Source: Cryphonectria parasitica EP155
Taxonomy: Eukaryota; Ascomycota; Sordariomycetes; Diaporthales; Cryphonectriaceae
Length of the DNA: 64,000 nucleotides
Assembly: GCF_011745365.1 (NCBI RefSeq)
Contig: NW_024468909.1
Span: 4,402,001 to 4,466,000, forward strand
Direction of reading: 5' to 3'
Position 1 is the stretch's first letter. Each line of letters opens with the position of its first letter. Positions 46,739 to 60,325 of this stretch are shown piece by piece. The position numbers and the translations under genes were made by a program. A model generated the notes under the pieces. The model saw only the letters and a program-made list of their open reading frames with translations, was not told the origin of the DNA and searched no databases.

Positions 46739-49418
46739 TTGTAAATATAAGTATTAAGTTTTATATATGCTTTGTTTCTGCTGTATACAGTATATAGGAA
46801 TCTTTAAGCTTTGATTGTTTATAGTTCTATTATAAACAATTCTTTCCTTTTGAAGCTTAAGCTTATTATGCTACTTTCTAAGCAAGCTTTCTAACTTATT
46901 ATTATTTATACTAATATCTCTTTCCAACTTCTTATTAATTATATTAATTACAGATTTTATTACTTATATAAATAATACAGTTAATTATCTGATATTGCTA
47001 CTATTTCATTCTGCTATTGATATAATCTTAAGAGCTATTTGCTAATAGCTTAATATATATATTATTTTACTTTATTTCAAGAACTTTTCTAAATCTAGTA
47101 CTAGATTCTTCAATAATCTGAATAATTTATTCCTATTCTTATACTAGGAATTATTCATATTTAATCTTTTTCGAAAAATGCAGCTTGCAATTATAGCTAA
47201 TATATAAGATCTAAGTAGTTTTATAATAATCTTAGTATATATAATCAATTCTGAAATCTTTATGCTGAACTAATTCTATATTATAGATAGAAATATAAAT
47301 AAAGAATTCTTTAAAGCTGAATTTATATATTATATATTCTGTATTATATATAAGAATATAATAAAATATGCTAGCAAAATTAAATATATTGCAAAATATT
47401 ATTAAATCTGCTTTACTAAAGCTAATAATTTTTAATAAACTATTAATAAGCTTTAATAAATTATTTGATTGCTTATTAAAGAATATTTCTTTAAATACTT
47501 ATAAGAATTATTTTATTTATTATTATTTATAGTATTCTAAGAAATATCTTTCTTTATTATTTTCTTTAAAAGCTAATTCTCTTTCAAAGATATAAAGCAA
47601 TCTGAGTTGCTATTATTCAGAACTATATTATAGATTAATTCCTTTCTTCTTATTACTAATTATTTAATCTTTCTTTATAATACTTTCAGAAATCATTCTA
47701 AGCTTTTTTTATTTAAAAGATATATTAAGCAGTTATTATTATAGCAGAATGTTTAGCTGAAACTTTTATAATTAATAGAATTTAATACTTGCTTTAAGAG
47801 AATATTTTTGCTTAGCTAATTAAATTGCTATATTTGTATTATATTAAGCTATTATTCTTTAGAAATAAGCTTTTATTATTAAAGCTTCTTAAGCTAGTAA
47901 TAATCTTATATAATATAGCTTAGTTTATTATAATTATAATAATTTTAATTATATATCTTTCTCATAATTATATCTAATTTCATAGATTTAGTATAAATAC
48001 TTTCACTCTATACTATATTCTGCTAAAAGCTTTTATTCTAGCTTTAAAATTGGAACTTTTTGCTAATATTAAGCTGCAATTGCTACATAGATTAGCTTTC
48101 TTCTTTCTTAAACTTCTTTATTTATTATTCATATAAATAATTATTAATATAGATTGCTTAATTTAAGAATATTACAAAGTTCTCTAGCTAATTCTGCTTA
48201 GAAATTTTATTCTTAACTTTATTCTTGAATTTCTTATAATAATATTCTATAAGATTTTTGTTTTTCTATAAAAGTTATACTAAGAATTACTTAAATTTAA
48301 TTATATAAGCAGAAGCTAACTTAATTTACTTCAGATCTATAAATTGCTAAGCTATAATATATTCTTTATTAGAATTATTAAAGATTTCTCTTAGAGCTTT
48401 CTTAAAGCTTGCAAAGAAATTAAATATATTCTTTATATCTTGAATATATACATCGAGATTATTCTGATACTTCAGATAATTATATAAAGAAGATTTATAT
48501 TAGATAAGAGCATTCTTCTTAAGATAAGTTCTAGCAAGAATAATTTTTTTATGCTTAGTTATAAATTAGATTGCATAATACAGAAAGTATGTTCTATAGT
48601 AAATAAGAAACTTATAAAGCATCTTCTGAATACTGTTATATATAGCTAGCTTATTCATTTTGTACGCTTTCCTAGCGTTACTAGTGATTATAGAGATAAG
48701 CTGTATCTGCTGAGCTTATTAGGCTTGCTACTCTAGCTAAGCTTGCTGATTAGCAATAATAGTGCTCTGAGCCTGCTGCTGATTGCGCAGTTCCTGAATA
48801 CGTTGAATGAGCTGATATACCTGATTAACCAGTTCTTCCTGAGTAGGAGCGCATAAGAATAAAAAGAATTCTTAAGGAGCTATCATATTTCATATTATTC
48901 AAGGGAATAATACTAAACTATTCCTGAACAAGAGTTATTAAAATATAATAAGCGTACTGCAATATCCGAAGATCTGTAGTATATAAAAGATTTATACTAA
49001 TAAGAGCAGTATCAAAAATAGAATCTACTGAATACGGAATTATAATTGGATAATCCGTGCAAGTGCTATTTATTTGCTTTTAGAGCTATTCAAGTATGTA
49101 ACAAATGAATACTTAGATTAATAACTGAAGAGCTATATTTTGGTAGTCTATCTAGTAGTAATGAATATATTCTTATATATTCAGCTCTTCATCGTGGATT
49201 GATAGAGTTGATTATTAACTTCTTCGACTGGTTAATAGAGTTAATTGTTAACTTCTTCGACTGTGTAACTATTATAATCCTAATCCTGGTTACATAATCC
49301 TGAGCTGTATTCTTTCGTGAGTTAATGCTGAACTCCTAGCGCCGAAGGATTCACTCTGAGTGTTCTTGGTGCTGTGCTGTTTCCTTGTTATAACCTGCAT
49401 GTTGGGTGAGTTATAACA
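46739..49418 (-). mobile_element. Element J: truncated chromovirus, minus strand (protease-gag part plus 5' LTR)
   Basis: Minus-strand gag and protease-side sequence related to elements A-D (Gln-rich Gag N-terminus near 48,700-48,830) ending in a 5' LTR at 48,944-49,418. RT, integrase and the 3' LTR are missing. The break is at the dispersed repeat (46,738). It appears to sit inside element K. Confidence 0.75.
48944..49418 (-). repeat. LTR of element J (475-bp subfamily)
   Basis: It starts TATAATAAGCG (from TGTAAT) and ends TTATAACA. The middle part (tagagttgattattaacttcttcgac, repeated in variant form) differs from the A-D LTRs and defines a subfamily shared in part with 49,491 and 50,512. 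Confidence 0.85.
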
Positions 49419-49958
49419 TCAGCATATAAAGAACTTGCTAAAAAACTTATGAAAGATTATTAGGAATAATAACTAATAGAAGGGAGATAATATTATAATC
49501 TATCTAGCATACAGATCTCAAAACAGGCTCTGCTAGCAAGAAAGACAGAGAATACAGCTTAAAAGCATAAATGCATCTAAGGGAAAAGTTAGATAATCAA
49601 GAGTTAGAACTAAGCAGGAATGGATTATCAGAATCACCAGGAGTACAGCTCACCAAGCTTACTGAATCACTGCAGTAATCCATGAGATACTGCAAAAACA
49701 GTAATCCATATTAAAGAGCTGAATATATAAGAATATATTCTTTATTACTAGATAAACTACTAGAATATAGCTTTTTAGTTATTAATCTAAGTATTCATTT
49801 ATTATACATCTGAATAGCTTCAAAAGCAAATGAATAGCACTTATATAGATTATTTAGTTATAATTCCGTATTCAGTAAATTCTACTTTGATATCGCTCTT
49901 ATTAGTATAAATTCTTTATATATTTTAAATCTTCGAATATTGCAGTGCGCTTATTATA
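49419..49958 (+). mobile_element. Element K: 3' end fragment (internal tip, polypurine tract, 3' LTR), plus strand
   Basis: 49,419-49,490 matches the last internal bases of the plus-strand elements (gaaagattattaggaataat then agaagggagataa as polypurine tract). The LTR is 49,491-49,958 (starts TATTATAAT, ends TTATTATA). The rest of K is displaced or lost on the far side of element J. Confidence 0.7.
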
Positions 49959-50511
49959 CTTAAGCATTTTCAATATTTTTCTATAATTTCTATAAATTCT
50001 TGCTTGCTAGATAATCTTTTTATTTAATAAAATATTCTTGCATATTATTTATACTTTTATATTTAAGAATCTTTTTAATCTTATATTCTAGTTTATTATT
50101 TTCTATTTTTACTATATTATTTATTAATATTTCTTATACTATTAGCTTTAGCAATAAGATATGAAAAACTGAATATATTCTTATTCTATAAGATAATACT
50201 AATTTGTAATTAATTAGAAAAATTTATTATAAAATTTTGAATAATTCTAATTTCTTATAATCAAGTTTGTTATTAAGCTTAGTTATTTTAATATTTTTCT
50301 GAAGTAAATAGATCTTATTTTCTTTCTATAGAATTAGTTTCTTAATTCTCTTAGAGTTTATATATTATATTATTTATTTCTGAATAAATTGTAATTCTAA
50401 CTAAAATTCTTTCTAAACTTTCTTAATTTTCTTAATTCTCTTATCTGCAGCTTCAGCATCTATTTCTAGCAATACTTTGTAATAAGTTATTAGATTATAT
50501 TTATAAAGCAT
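49959..50511 (-). mobile_element. Element I: old chromovirus pol fragment, minus strand
   Basis: Matches the chromodomain/integrase C-terminal part of element A around 15.30-15.85 kb (gcatttttaatatttttctata block, then ctgcagcttcagcatctatttctagc). It is heavily AT-shifted. Cut on the left by K and on the right by E, so it is among the oldest layers. Confidence 0.7.
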
Positions 50512-50987
50512 TATAATAAGCGCACTACAATATTCGAAGATCTGTAGTATATAAAAGATTTATACTAATAAGAGCAGTATTAAAATAGAATTTACTGAAT
50601 ACAGAACTGTAACTGAATAATTTGTATAAGTGCTATTTATTCGTTTTTGAAGCTATTCAAGTATATAATAAATGAATACTTAGATTAACAACTAAAGAGC
50701 TATATTCTAGTAATTTATCTAATAATAATAAATATATTCTTATATATTCAGCTCTTTATTATAGAATAGCTTAACTATATTCTAATTTCTTATAATTATT
50801 TCTTGAATATATTAATTATATTTATAATCAATATAATTGCGCTAGTAATTCTAATTCTAAGTTGCATAGCTCTATTTTTCATTCTATAAGCAAGTACTAC
50901 AATTCCTGCTCTAAGAGATTCATTCTGAATAGCTCTAGTATTATATTATTTCCTTATTATAATCTATATACTAGATAAATTATAATA
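50512..50987 (-). repeat. 3' LTR of element E
   Basis: 476 bp, TATAATAAGCG ... TTATAATA, strongly RIP-mutated version of the LTR family. Followed by a polypurine-type tract on the minus strand (50,988-51,000). Confidence 0.85.
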
Positions 50988-51072
50988 TTATCTTTCTCTT
51001 ATAAATTATTATTTCTAATAATCTTTTATAAGTTTTCTTAACTTTTCTTTGTATTATGCATTATACTTTTCT

Positions 51073-51698
51073 AATTTATTATATTAAGCAGAATTAACAA
51101 ATCTTATATTTGCAAATCTTCTTATATTCTAAAAAATATCTAAGATTAGAATCTTTTAATCTTCTATTTTTTAAAGAGTTTTATTAAAATATCTATTTAT
51201 TCTTATTATAAGAAGTATAATCTTGAATTCTGCAAGATATTTTCTAAAAACTCTTTTTATTATATTAAATATATTTATTTGAATTGCTTTAAGTATAATA
51301 TTATAAATTCTTTTTCTGAAAAGCTTTACAATATTATTATTTAATATTAAAAATTGGAGAATAAGATTAAGAAAAAGAAGATTAAGCTTCTTTATTTGTA
51401 TTAATAGAAATAAATATAGTTTAAGAAAATAAAATATATTCTGTATTATAATATTACTTATATAGAAGAGTTGGATTATATAGAAGCTAAGAAAGCTGAA
51501 GCTAAGCAAGCTTATATTGCTGCTAAGATATAGTTTATAATAGCTAAGAGATTTGCTATTACTAGTATAGATTTCTTTTTAAAGAGATTTAATTAGAATT
51601 CTATAAATATAAGAAATAATATAATAAACTAATCTAGCTTTCTAGAAAATAAAGCTTCTAAAGCTTCTAAGTTTTAGTTTGGAATAAAGCGATTATTT
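51073..51698 (+). pseudogene. Antisense accessory gene of element E, heavily decayed
   Basis: Plus strand, same position and same order as in B and F (aacaaatcttatatttgcaaatcttc, later gctgaagctaagcaagc, ending near agcgattattttaa). Stops are frequent. The identity rests on collinearity with 24,325-24,969. Confidence 0.5.
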
Positions 51699-51699
51699 T

Positions 51700-52812
51700 A
51701 AATGCTAGTTTTCTTCTTTTAATATTTAGCTATTTTTTCTTAAGTATTTTTAATATTTTTCTATAATTCTTATAAATTCTTGCTTATTAGATAATCTTTC
51801 TATTTAATAAAATATTCTTATATATTATTTATACTTCTATATTTAAGAATCTTTTTAATCTTATATTCTAATTTATTATTTTCTATTTCTATTATATTAT
51901 TTATTAATATTTTCTATATTACTAGCTCTAGTAATAAGATATAGAAAACTGAATATATTCTTATTCTATAAGATAATACTAATTTATAATTAATTAGAGA
52001 AATTTATTATAAGATTTTAAATAATTCTAACTTCTTATAATTAAATTTATTATTAAGCTTAATTATTTTAATATTTTTCTGAAATAAATAAGCTTTATCT
52101 CTTTTCTATAGAATTAGTTTCTTAATTCTTTTGGAATTTGTATATTATATTATTTATTTCTAAATGAATTATAATTCTAATTAAAATTTCTTCTGAATTT
52201 TCTTAATTTTCTTAATTCTTTTATTTGCAGCTTCTATATCTGCTTCTAGCAATGCTTTATAATAAGCTATTAGATTATATCTATAGAATGCAAAAAATAG
52301 CAATTTCTTTATTATGCTTATATCTGTACTATTATAAGCAAATTATATAAAAGATAATAAATTAATTTAATTATTCTATTTCTAATTAATATAATATTAA
52401 AAATATTATTTAATAAGTTAGTTTATTCTTTTTATTTATTTATCTATTTATAGATAAAATATTATAGATATTCTATAATATATTCTAAGCTGTTTTATAA
52501 GTAAAATTCAAAATTTCGAATTAAACTTTCTATCTCTATTAGAAATCATTTTTTCTAGCATGCTATAGTTAGCAATAATTATTCTGAGAAATGTATATAC
52601 AAGTTCTTCTGCTATATTGCTTTTCTTATAAGAGAGAAAATAAGCATACTTGCTAAATCTGCAAACTACTACTAGAATATTATTATATTGTATTTTAATT
52701 AAAGATTCTTATAAGAAAAATAGCTTAATAATAAAATTTAGATTAATAAATTGCTAAATAATTATAAATACTAGTAAGAAATGCAATAGTTTATAAAGCT
52801 TATATTTCTTTG
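51700..52812 (-). pseudogene. Pol remnant of element E (chromodomain and integrase)
   Basis: Minus strand, collinear with 15,280-16,370 of element A, very AT-rich with dense stops. Continues at 60,228-60,325 after element D. Confidence 0.7.
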
Positions 52813-53254
52813 TGTTATAACCCATCCAACATGCAGGTCACAGAACAGGTTACGAGTAACAGGAACCAGGTGTTAAGGATTCAACGTTCTGACAAAGTAT
52901 CGATTATATAACTCAGGGATAGGGTTATTAGCAGATAGATACAGTCAACATCTATCCCGTTGATGAGGGAATCGATAGAGTTAGCATCAATCCTATTTAT
53001 CCGGACTGAAGAACCAAGTATATAAAGGTTTATATTCCTTACTGTTAGATAGATTTCCTTTAGATAGTTCTTCAGTTGTTAATCTAAGTATTCAGTTTGA
53101 TATACTGAGTAGCTCTAAAAGCAGTAAATACTTGCATTGCTTATTAGGATTTGTACAGTTCTGTATTTAAGAACTTAATACTTTAATACTGCTCTTATTA
53201 GCATAAACTCTTCGTATACTTAGGAATCTTCGGATTGCTGCAGTGCTCATTACA
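52813..53254 (+). repeat. 5' LTR of element D
   Basis: 442 bp, TGTTATAACCC ... GCTCATTACA, both termini intact. Confidence 0.93.
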
Positions 53255-53289
53255 TTTTGATAATTCTTGTTCAAAAACGGTTCAGTATT

Positions 53290-54350
53290 ACCCTTTTAAG
53301 CAATACGGAATACGATAGCTTCTTCAGGAATCTCTTCGTTCTTGCACGCTCTTACTCAGGAAGAACTAGTTAACTAGGTATACTAGCTTACTTAGCATAT
53401 TCAGGATCTGTGCGAACAATAGCAGACTCAGAGCGCTATCATTGCTAATTAGCAGGCTTAGCTAGCTTAACAGATTCAGCAGGCGCAGTTCATCTCTGCA
53501 ATTATCAGTAATACTGAAAAGGTATATAAGATGAACAAGCTTACTATATATAATAGCAATCAGAAGATGCTATATGAGTTTCTTACTTACTGCAGAGCAT
53601 ACTTTTTGTATTATATAATCTAGTTTACTATAGAATCTGAGAAGATTATTCTTATAGAAACTCGCTTTAAGAAGAATGCTCTTATTTAATATAAGCCTTT
53701 TCTATGCAACTACTTAGAGTACTAGAATAATTCCAATATGCATATTCAGAGTACTAAGAATATGTTTAATTCTTTTGAAAGCTTTGAGAAAGCTCTTAAG
53801 AAAACCTTTGATAATTCCAACGAAGAATACACTATAGCTCAGCAGCTTATAAATCTCAAGCAGATCAAATCAGCTTCTGCTTATATAATTAGATTCAAGC
53901 AACTTTCAGCAAAACTTCTGTAAGAAGATAAGAATCTTATAGAATATTATTATAAGAGATTCAAGAATGATGTTAAAGATAAAATCTCTAAGTAGAATTA
54001 GCTAGAGAACTTTGCAATATTCTTCAATCAAGCTATCTGCATTAATAACTGTTTGTATGAATAATGAATAGAGAAGTTCAAGAAGAAAGAAAGCTAGATT
54101 TAAAGATTTTCAGCTAATATAAGCAAGAAACTCCAAAATAAGAATAGCGAATAGTATAGCAATACAGCTTAAAGCAGTACTATATATACTGATTTCATAG
54201 AGCTCAATACTGCTAGCAAGCAGTATAGCAAGAGGAATAGCATTACTTGCTATAATTATAATAAACAAGAATATATTGCATATAATTGCTATCAATTCTG
54301 AAAGAATAAATAGCAATTAGTTCAGGAAGAATGCTAGATGAATATTGCTT
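53290..54350 (+). pseudogene. Gag remnant of element D
   Basis: Same order as in C: Gln-rich start, K-M-N-K-L-T-I-Y, capsid-type stretch 53,738-53,923 open for 61 codons (F-E-S-F-E-K-A-L-K, A-Q-Q-L-I-N-L-K-Q, S-A-S-A-Y-I-I-R-F). The knuckle near 54,250-54,290 has lost its second Cys (TGC to TAT). Confidence 0.82.
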
Positions 54351-54369
54351 GATAATAGGAATTTAATCA

Positions 54370-57300
54370 ACTGAGCAAAAATACTCTCTTGAAGCAAGTA
54401 TTGAACTCTATTGATTACAGAAATCTCAGCTGAATATTCTGCTATAATAATAACTGCTTAATATATCTCTTGAGTAAGAAAGGTTCAGAATAGTTCTCTT
54501 AGAAGCTTCAGCGCTGCAGGCAGATAGCAATAGCAGGGCGAGAGTATATGCTTAGTATAACTATGAGCAGCAATGATTCGAACTGCTCTGATGTTACTGA
54601 ATGAAGCATTTAAGCGCTGGAGGAAGAGCTTAATAATAATGCTCTTCGCTATTTCCTATTATCTATACCAGATACTATAATCAGAGAAATGAACAAAGAA
54701 TAATACTCTCTTAGTTATTAGTATAAGTATCTAAACAATACTGAAAATGCTTTTCAGGCAACAGAAAGATTAAGCTAGAACGAATAATCTAACAATTTAC
54801 TGAAATCTCTTGTAAATAATAAACTCAAGAAACTTACAAAAAGGTTTCCCTTTGATATTGAGTGGAATAAGGAAATAATATGAGTTGAATATCTCGTCTA
54901 TAGAATAGAACTAGAGAAGCTTTTCACTTGCATCTCCTTGTAGAATATTGAAGCATAAGAAGATAAGAACTCTTGAATCAACTCACTTTACAACCTATAT
55001 TACGAATTAGCTTGAATCTCCTGCACTTATTACAGCTGCAGAATGCATTTCTCAAACAAGATACAATACGAATAGTTCCTCATTAGAGAATCAGAACAAA
55101 TCCTTCAGACTATTGAAGAACAGGAACTCTGCTTCAGAGAGATTTTCAATAAGCAATACTATAATACATACATCAAGCTACTAGATAATTGCTCTATGCA
55201 ATGCATAGATAAAAAGATAGAATAATAGCAATGCAAAACAACATTCTGCACAATTCACATTAATAATAAGATTTGCAACTAGCATTAATAGAAGAAAGAT
55301 CAGGAATAATGATAATACAGGCAAAAGCAAGCTAAGAAGCTTGCTTGAGAAGCAGCGAAGCAAGCTTAGAAGAACAAACAGTTCTTGATAAATCCAAAAG
55401 AATAGGATTATCTGTAAAGGAACTGTAGATGATTAGACTGGAATAGTTCTTATATAGAGCTTTCAAGATGAATTATACTTATATTAAGTTTGATATATAC
55501 ATTTAAGAATATAAATATAGCGTACTATTGAATAGTAGCGCTTAGAGAAACTTTATATCTCTATACATTATTAATTAGATATAACTATAATGGAAATGAA
55601 AGAAGCATTCTTATATCTTCAGTACTGTAAAAGAACAATCTGTTGCATACAATCAAGGAGTAATCAATAAGAAAACTGATTATCTATCTGTTTTAATTCA
55701 GAGATATGCAATTCAGATTTCTTTTAATATTACAAATATAGTATAGCATAAGCTGATTATAGAACTTTCATAGCTCAAGAAGTATAATTCTTGAATCGAT
55801 TGGATTACTAGCTAGCTCTTATAAGAACAAGCTATATCTAGAGAAATAGTTATAATTAATAGCGCAGGATTGAAGCTAGTAATTAAAGAATACTTAGAAA
55901 AAGAAGCTTTATACAACTTCCTACATATTTTTAAATCAGTAGAGCTAGCAGTTCAAGGAGAAAGATCTAGTAACAAGCGAACTCAAACAGTGCTAGAGCG
56001 CTAACAGGTTAGCAGAATAACGGAAGCGAGGCTTTCAGCAAGTCGGTTCGCTCCGGAGCGATAAGGAAAAGCTTCAGAATATAGATTGTGGAATTATACA
56101 GAAAAAACCTCGAAACCAGGCTCTTGAGCGCTCAGTTCAGCTCGGAGCGAATGCTTAAAGCTCTCAAAAACATTATCAAAAACAACGAATGAAAAGAAGC
56201 ATGCTTAACAGTATCTATTATTCTTCTAGATAGCAGAAACAGTATAAGAATCAGAATTAATACTTGTAAACATACTACGAGAATATCATAAGTTCAAGAA
56301 ACTATTTCAGGAAGAATTGAATACAGGATTGCTAGAATATAGCTTATATAATCACGAAATCCTGCTATAAAAAGGGAAACAGCTCAAATTCTTTCTTATT
56401 TACAAACTAGATAAAGTATAGCTAGAGGCACTTAGAGAGTATCTTAACGAAAACCTTAAGAAAGGATATATATAATCATTGCAATTATCAGCAGAATACC
56501 TTATTCTGTTTATACCTAAGAAAAACAGCAAGCTCAAGCTATATATTGATTATAAGCAACTCAACAACATTACGATTAAGAACTAATACTCATTGCTACT
56601 TATCAAGGAATTACAAGATAGATTGCAAGGAGTATAATGGTTTACAGCTCTAAACCTAAAAGGAGCTTATAATCTAATCAGAATAAAGAAAGAAGAAGAA
56701 TGGAAAACTGCTTTCAGAATATGCTACGAATATTACAAATATTTGATTATGCTCTTTAGCTTAACGAATGCCTCAGCTTTATTCCAAGAAATAATCAATC
56801 ATATTCTATGCAAGCATCTAGATTAGTTCATCATTGCCTATCTTAATAATATTCTTATTTACTTTCGAATATTGAAAGAATACAAGAAATACATGGAAAT
56901 AGTATTGCAAATGCTCCAAGATGCAAAACTTCTTGTAGAACCTGCAAAAAGCCACTTTTACATACAAAAAGTCGATTACCTCGGATTCATAATTAAGCTG
57001 AAATGCATTAAGCTATAGAAGAATAAGGTAAAAGCTATTAGAAACTAGCCAATCCTCAGGAATATTAGGGATATTAGATCTTTTCTTGAATATATCAACT
57101 TCTACAAGCAGTTCATTAAGAACTACAGCTGAATTATATATTTTCTTACAAATCTTACCAAAAAGAATTAATCCTTTAAATAAACTTCCAAAGCATAAGA
57201 AGCTTTTAATAAGATTATTAAGCATATCATCTCAGAGCTAGTTCTATATAAAGCAGACTTTTACAAATCCTTTGAAATTAAGATCAATGCATCAGGATAT

Positions 57301-59060
57301 ACACTCGAAGAATAACTTGATTAGCAAGATAATTAAAAACATTTGAGAATTATAAGCAACTTCTCGAAAAAGTTGAATAGCTCAGAAATCAACTACAGAA
57401 TCCCTGATTAGAAACTCATAGCAATAGTGAAAGCTTTTGAGAAATAACAATACTATCTTATCAGCATACAATATTCAATTATAGTTCACTCGGATTATAA
57501 GAATCTAACTATATTCATAACAACTAAAGTTTTGAATAAGTAATAAGTTAGATGGGCAGAATTTCTCTTACAATTCGATTTCAAGATTGTACACTACAAA
57601 GGCTCAGAAAACGGATAAGCAGACGCTCTCAGCAGAAGATCAGACTATTAAGATATAGATTCCTCGGATATACAGAACATCTTCGCTCAGAATAAATCAG
57701 AAAACCTTGTTAATGCATACAGAGAACTAAATGCTATCTTCAGGATTGGATCCTTGAAGAAGGATTCAGAATCGATGATTCCAGATGAATAAGATAACTA
57801 TATTAAGAATATATATAATATGCTTGTATACGGATATTAGAGAGTTAGAGCAATCTACAAATACATTAAAAGATACTAGAACTCATTAGATCTTAGAAAA
57901 AGAATTAAAAGCATTCTATAATAATGCAATAGCTGCAAAAAGAATAAAGCAGAAAGATATAAGCCTTATGAACTACTGCATTTCTTACTAATACTTATAA
58001 CTATTTAGCAATTCATCAGTCTAAACTTTATTATTAAGCTATTTCTCTTACAAGAACTCTTAACTAAGATGTAATATAATAGCATTCTAATAGTAATTTG
58101 CAAATTAAGCAAGTATGCTTATTTTCTTTTTTACAAGAAAAGTAATATAGCAGAGAAACTCATATATATATTTCTTAGAATGATTATTGCTAATCACAGT
58201 ATGCTAAAGAAAGTAATCTCTAATAGAGATAGAAAGTTCAACTTAAAGTTTTGAATTTTGCTTATAAAATAGCTTGAAATATACTATAGAATATTTATAG
58301 CATTTCACTTGCAAACAAATAAATAAATAGAAAAAATAAATCAGATTATTAAACAATATCTTCAATACTATATTAATCAGGAATAGAATAACTGAATTAA
58401 TCTATTATCTCTTGCATAGTTCGCTTATAATAGCGCAAATACAAGTATAATAAAGAAATTACTATTCTTCATATTCTATAGATACAATCCAACAGCTTAT
58501 TACAAAGCATTGCAAGAAGCAGATGCAGAAGCTGCGAATAAAAGAATTAAGAAGATTAAGAAAATTCAGAAGAAACTCCGATCAGAATTACAATTTATTC
58601 AAGAACGAATAATGCAGTATGCAAACTTCAAAAGAATTGAGAAACTAATTCTACAGAAGGGAAATAAGATCTATCTATTTTGAAAAAACATCAAAACAAC
58701 TAAATCCAGCAACAAGCTTAATCATAAGAAGTTAGAACTATTCAAAATCTTGCAACAAATCTCTCCAGTTAACTACAAGTTAGTATTATCTTATAGGATA
58801 AGAATATACTCAGTTTTTTACATTTTATTACTAGAATCAGCAGTATAGAAAATATTAATAGATAATATAGCAGAAGTGGAAAATAATGAATCAGAGTATA
58901 AAGTAGAAAAGATTCTCAAGCATAGAAGTATAAATAATATAAGAAAATATCTCATTAAGTAAAAAGATTACTCAGCAAGTGAAAATTCATGGGAATTACA
59001 GAAGAATGTTAAGAATGCTCAGAAAAGAATAGCTAAGTATTGGAAAAGGAAGGAAACTAG
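54370..59060 (+). pseudogene. Pol remnant of element D (protease to chromodomain)
   Basis: Protease L-L-N-S-S-A (core 55,531-55,542, Asp to Asn and Gly to Ser). RT Y-L-N-N at 56,839-56,850. RNase H: R-W-A-E-F-L-L-Q-F-D-F-K-I-V and A-D-A-L-S-R-R-S-D-Y (57,550-57,650), better preserved than in the other copies. Integrase 57,900-58,500. Chromodomain near 58,885-59,050. A block richer in G/C lies between protease and RT (about 55,990-56,170) and contains the 12-base palindrome CGCTCCGGAGCG. Confidence 0.9.
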
Positions 59061-59063
59061 TAC

Positions 59064-59690
59064 CTAAGACAATCACTCCGCCCCGAACCAAGACTCAGAA
59101 GCCTCGAGAACCTTACTTTCCAGAAAGCTCAACCAATCTACCACAGAATTCCCCAGATCTACAGAATTCCAGTCAAAACCCTCAAAAGAAGAATCTCCAG
59201 CAATTACAGCAGATTCCTCTGCAACTACAGAACGAATCCCAGCAGCAATGCAAGCTCGCTTCTCCGCCTCTACCCTTTCCAGCTCCTCCACATTATCAAT
59301 ACCCTAATGAACAGCGCGCATCATCTTTTCATACTACATCCTTTTCTGCTTATACAGCCTAAGAAGTTTAGCATTCAGCTTAGCAGCCTCCTCTTCAATC
59401 GCTTCCATCTCCATCTCCAGACAATAATATTAAGCAGTTATACAATTCAATTATACAAGCATCAGGCTATGAACATTGCAATTCAACAAACTCAGACACA
59501 TGCAGATCTGATAACAGGAAGATTCGGACTTAGCAATCTTGCACTCAGCCAAAAGATTGTAATCTTCGCAGTATAAGCAAGGCATGAGTAAAAGAAAACC
59601 GAAGATAGCTACAGCAGAAAGAAGGAACAATTTCTGCAAAGAACGAGAATAAGGCTTAGCAATACAACGAGAATTAACTCTATTCAACAT
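59064..59690 (-). pseudogene. Antisense accessory gene of element D
   Basis: Minus strand. ATG at 59,690; the 59,451-59,690 part (79 codons open) has P-C-L-Y-C-E-D-Y, A-E-C-K-I-A, S-S-C-Y-Q-I-C and L-N-C-N-V. The 59,073-59,291 part has M-E-E-L-E-R-V-E-A-E-K-R, S-S-F-E-G-F-D-W-N-S and W-F-G-A-E, then TGA (RIP-type) before the original L-S-stop at 59,064-59,066. Lys/Glu-rich helical middle. Same architecture as in A, B, C, E and F. Confidence 0.65.
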
Positions 59691-59780
59691 CTCGATTAGA
59701 AAGGCAAGATTACAGACGGAAGATTTACCAGAATACTTACGAAAGATCGTTGGGAATAACGACTGATAGGAGAGAGATGA

Positions 59781-60222
59781 TATTATAACTCATTCAACAT
59801 GCAGATCACAGAACAGATTACGAGTAATAGAGACCAGATATCAAGAATTCAATATCCTAATAAAGTATCAATTATATAACTTAGAGATAGAATTATTAGC
59901 GGATAGATACAGTTAATATCTATTCTGTTGATAAGGGAATCAATGGAATCAGCATCGATCCTATCTATCCGAACTGAAAAACCAAGTATATAAAGATTTA
60001 CATTTCCTACTATTAGATAGATTTCCTTCAGATAGTTCTTCAGTTATCAATCTAAGTATTCAGTTTGATACACTAAGTAGCCCTAAAGACAGTGAATACT
60101 TGCATTGCTTATTAGGACTTGTACGGTTCCGTATTCAAGAACTTGACACTTTGATACCGCTCTTGTTAGCATAAACTCTTCATGTACTTAGGAATCTTCG
60201 GATTGCTGCAGTGCTCATTACA
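59781..60222 (+). repeat. 3' LTR of element D
   Basis: 442 bp, start mutated to TATTATAAC, end CATTACA; followed by CTTTG. Confidence 0.93.
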
Positions 60223-60325
60223 CTTTGCTTTATTCTTCTTGCAGCTATTATATTATTATAAAATATTTTCAATTCTTTTTCTAAGATTTAATAAGCTTTA
60301 ATATTTTTTAATATATTTATAAATT

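Larger units (their letters stand above)
52813..60222 (+). mobile_element. Element D: full-length Ty3/Gypsy chromovirus, RIP-mutated, 7,410 bp
   Basis: LTRs 52,813-53,254 and 59,781-60,222 (442 bp each) with the perfect duplication CTTTG at 52,808-52,812 and 60,223-60,227. Plus-strand gag-pol. Inserted in the pol of E. Polypurine tract agagagatga at 59,771-59,780. Younger than E by nesting. Confidence 0.95.
50512..60325 (-). mobile_element. Element E: old chromovirus, minus strand, interrupted by D and cut by F
   Basis: Its 3' LTR is 50,512-50,987; internal parts are 50,988-52,812 and 60,228-60,325. Removing D (with one CTTTG copy) rejoins tatttctttg and ctttattcttcttgc exactly as in the pol of element A near 16,365. 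Element F then interrupts it at 60,325 and the remainder is beyond the window. It is the most AT-shifted chromovirus copy. Confidence 0.8.
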
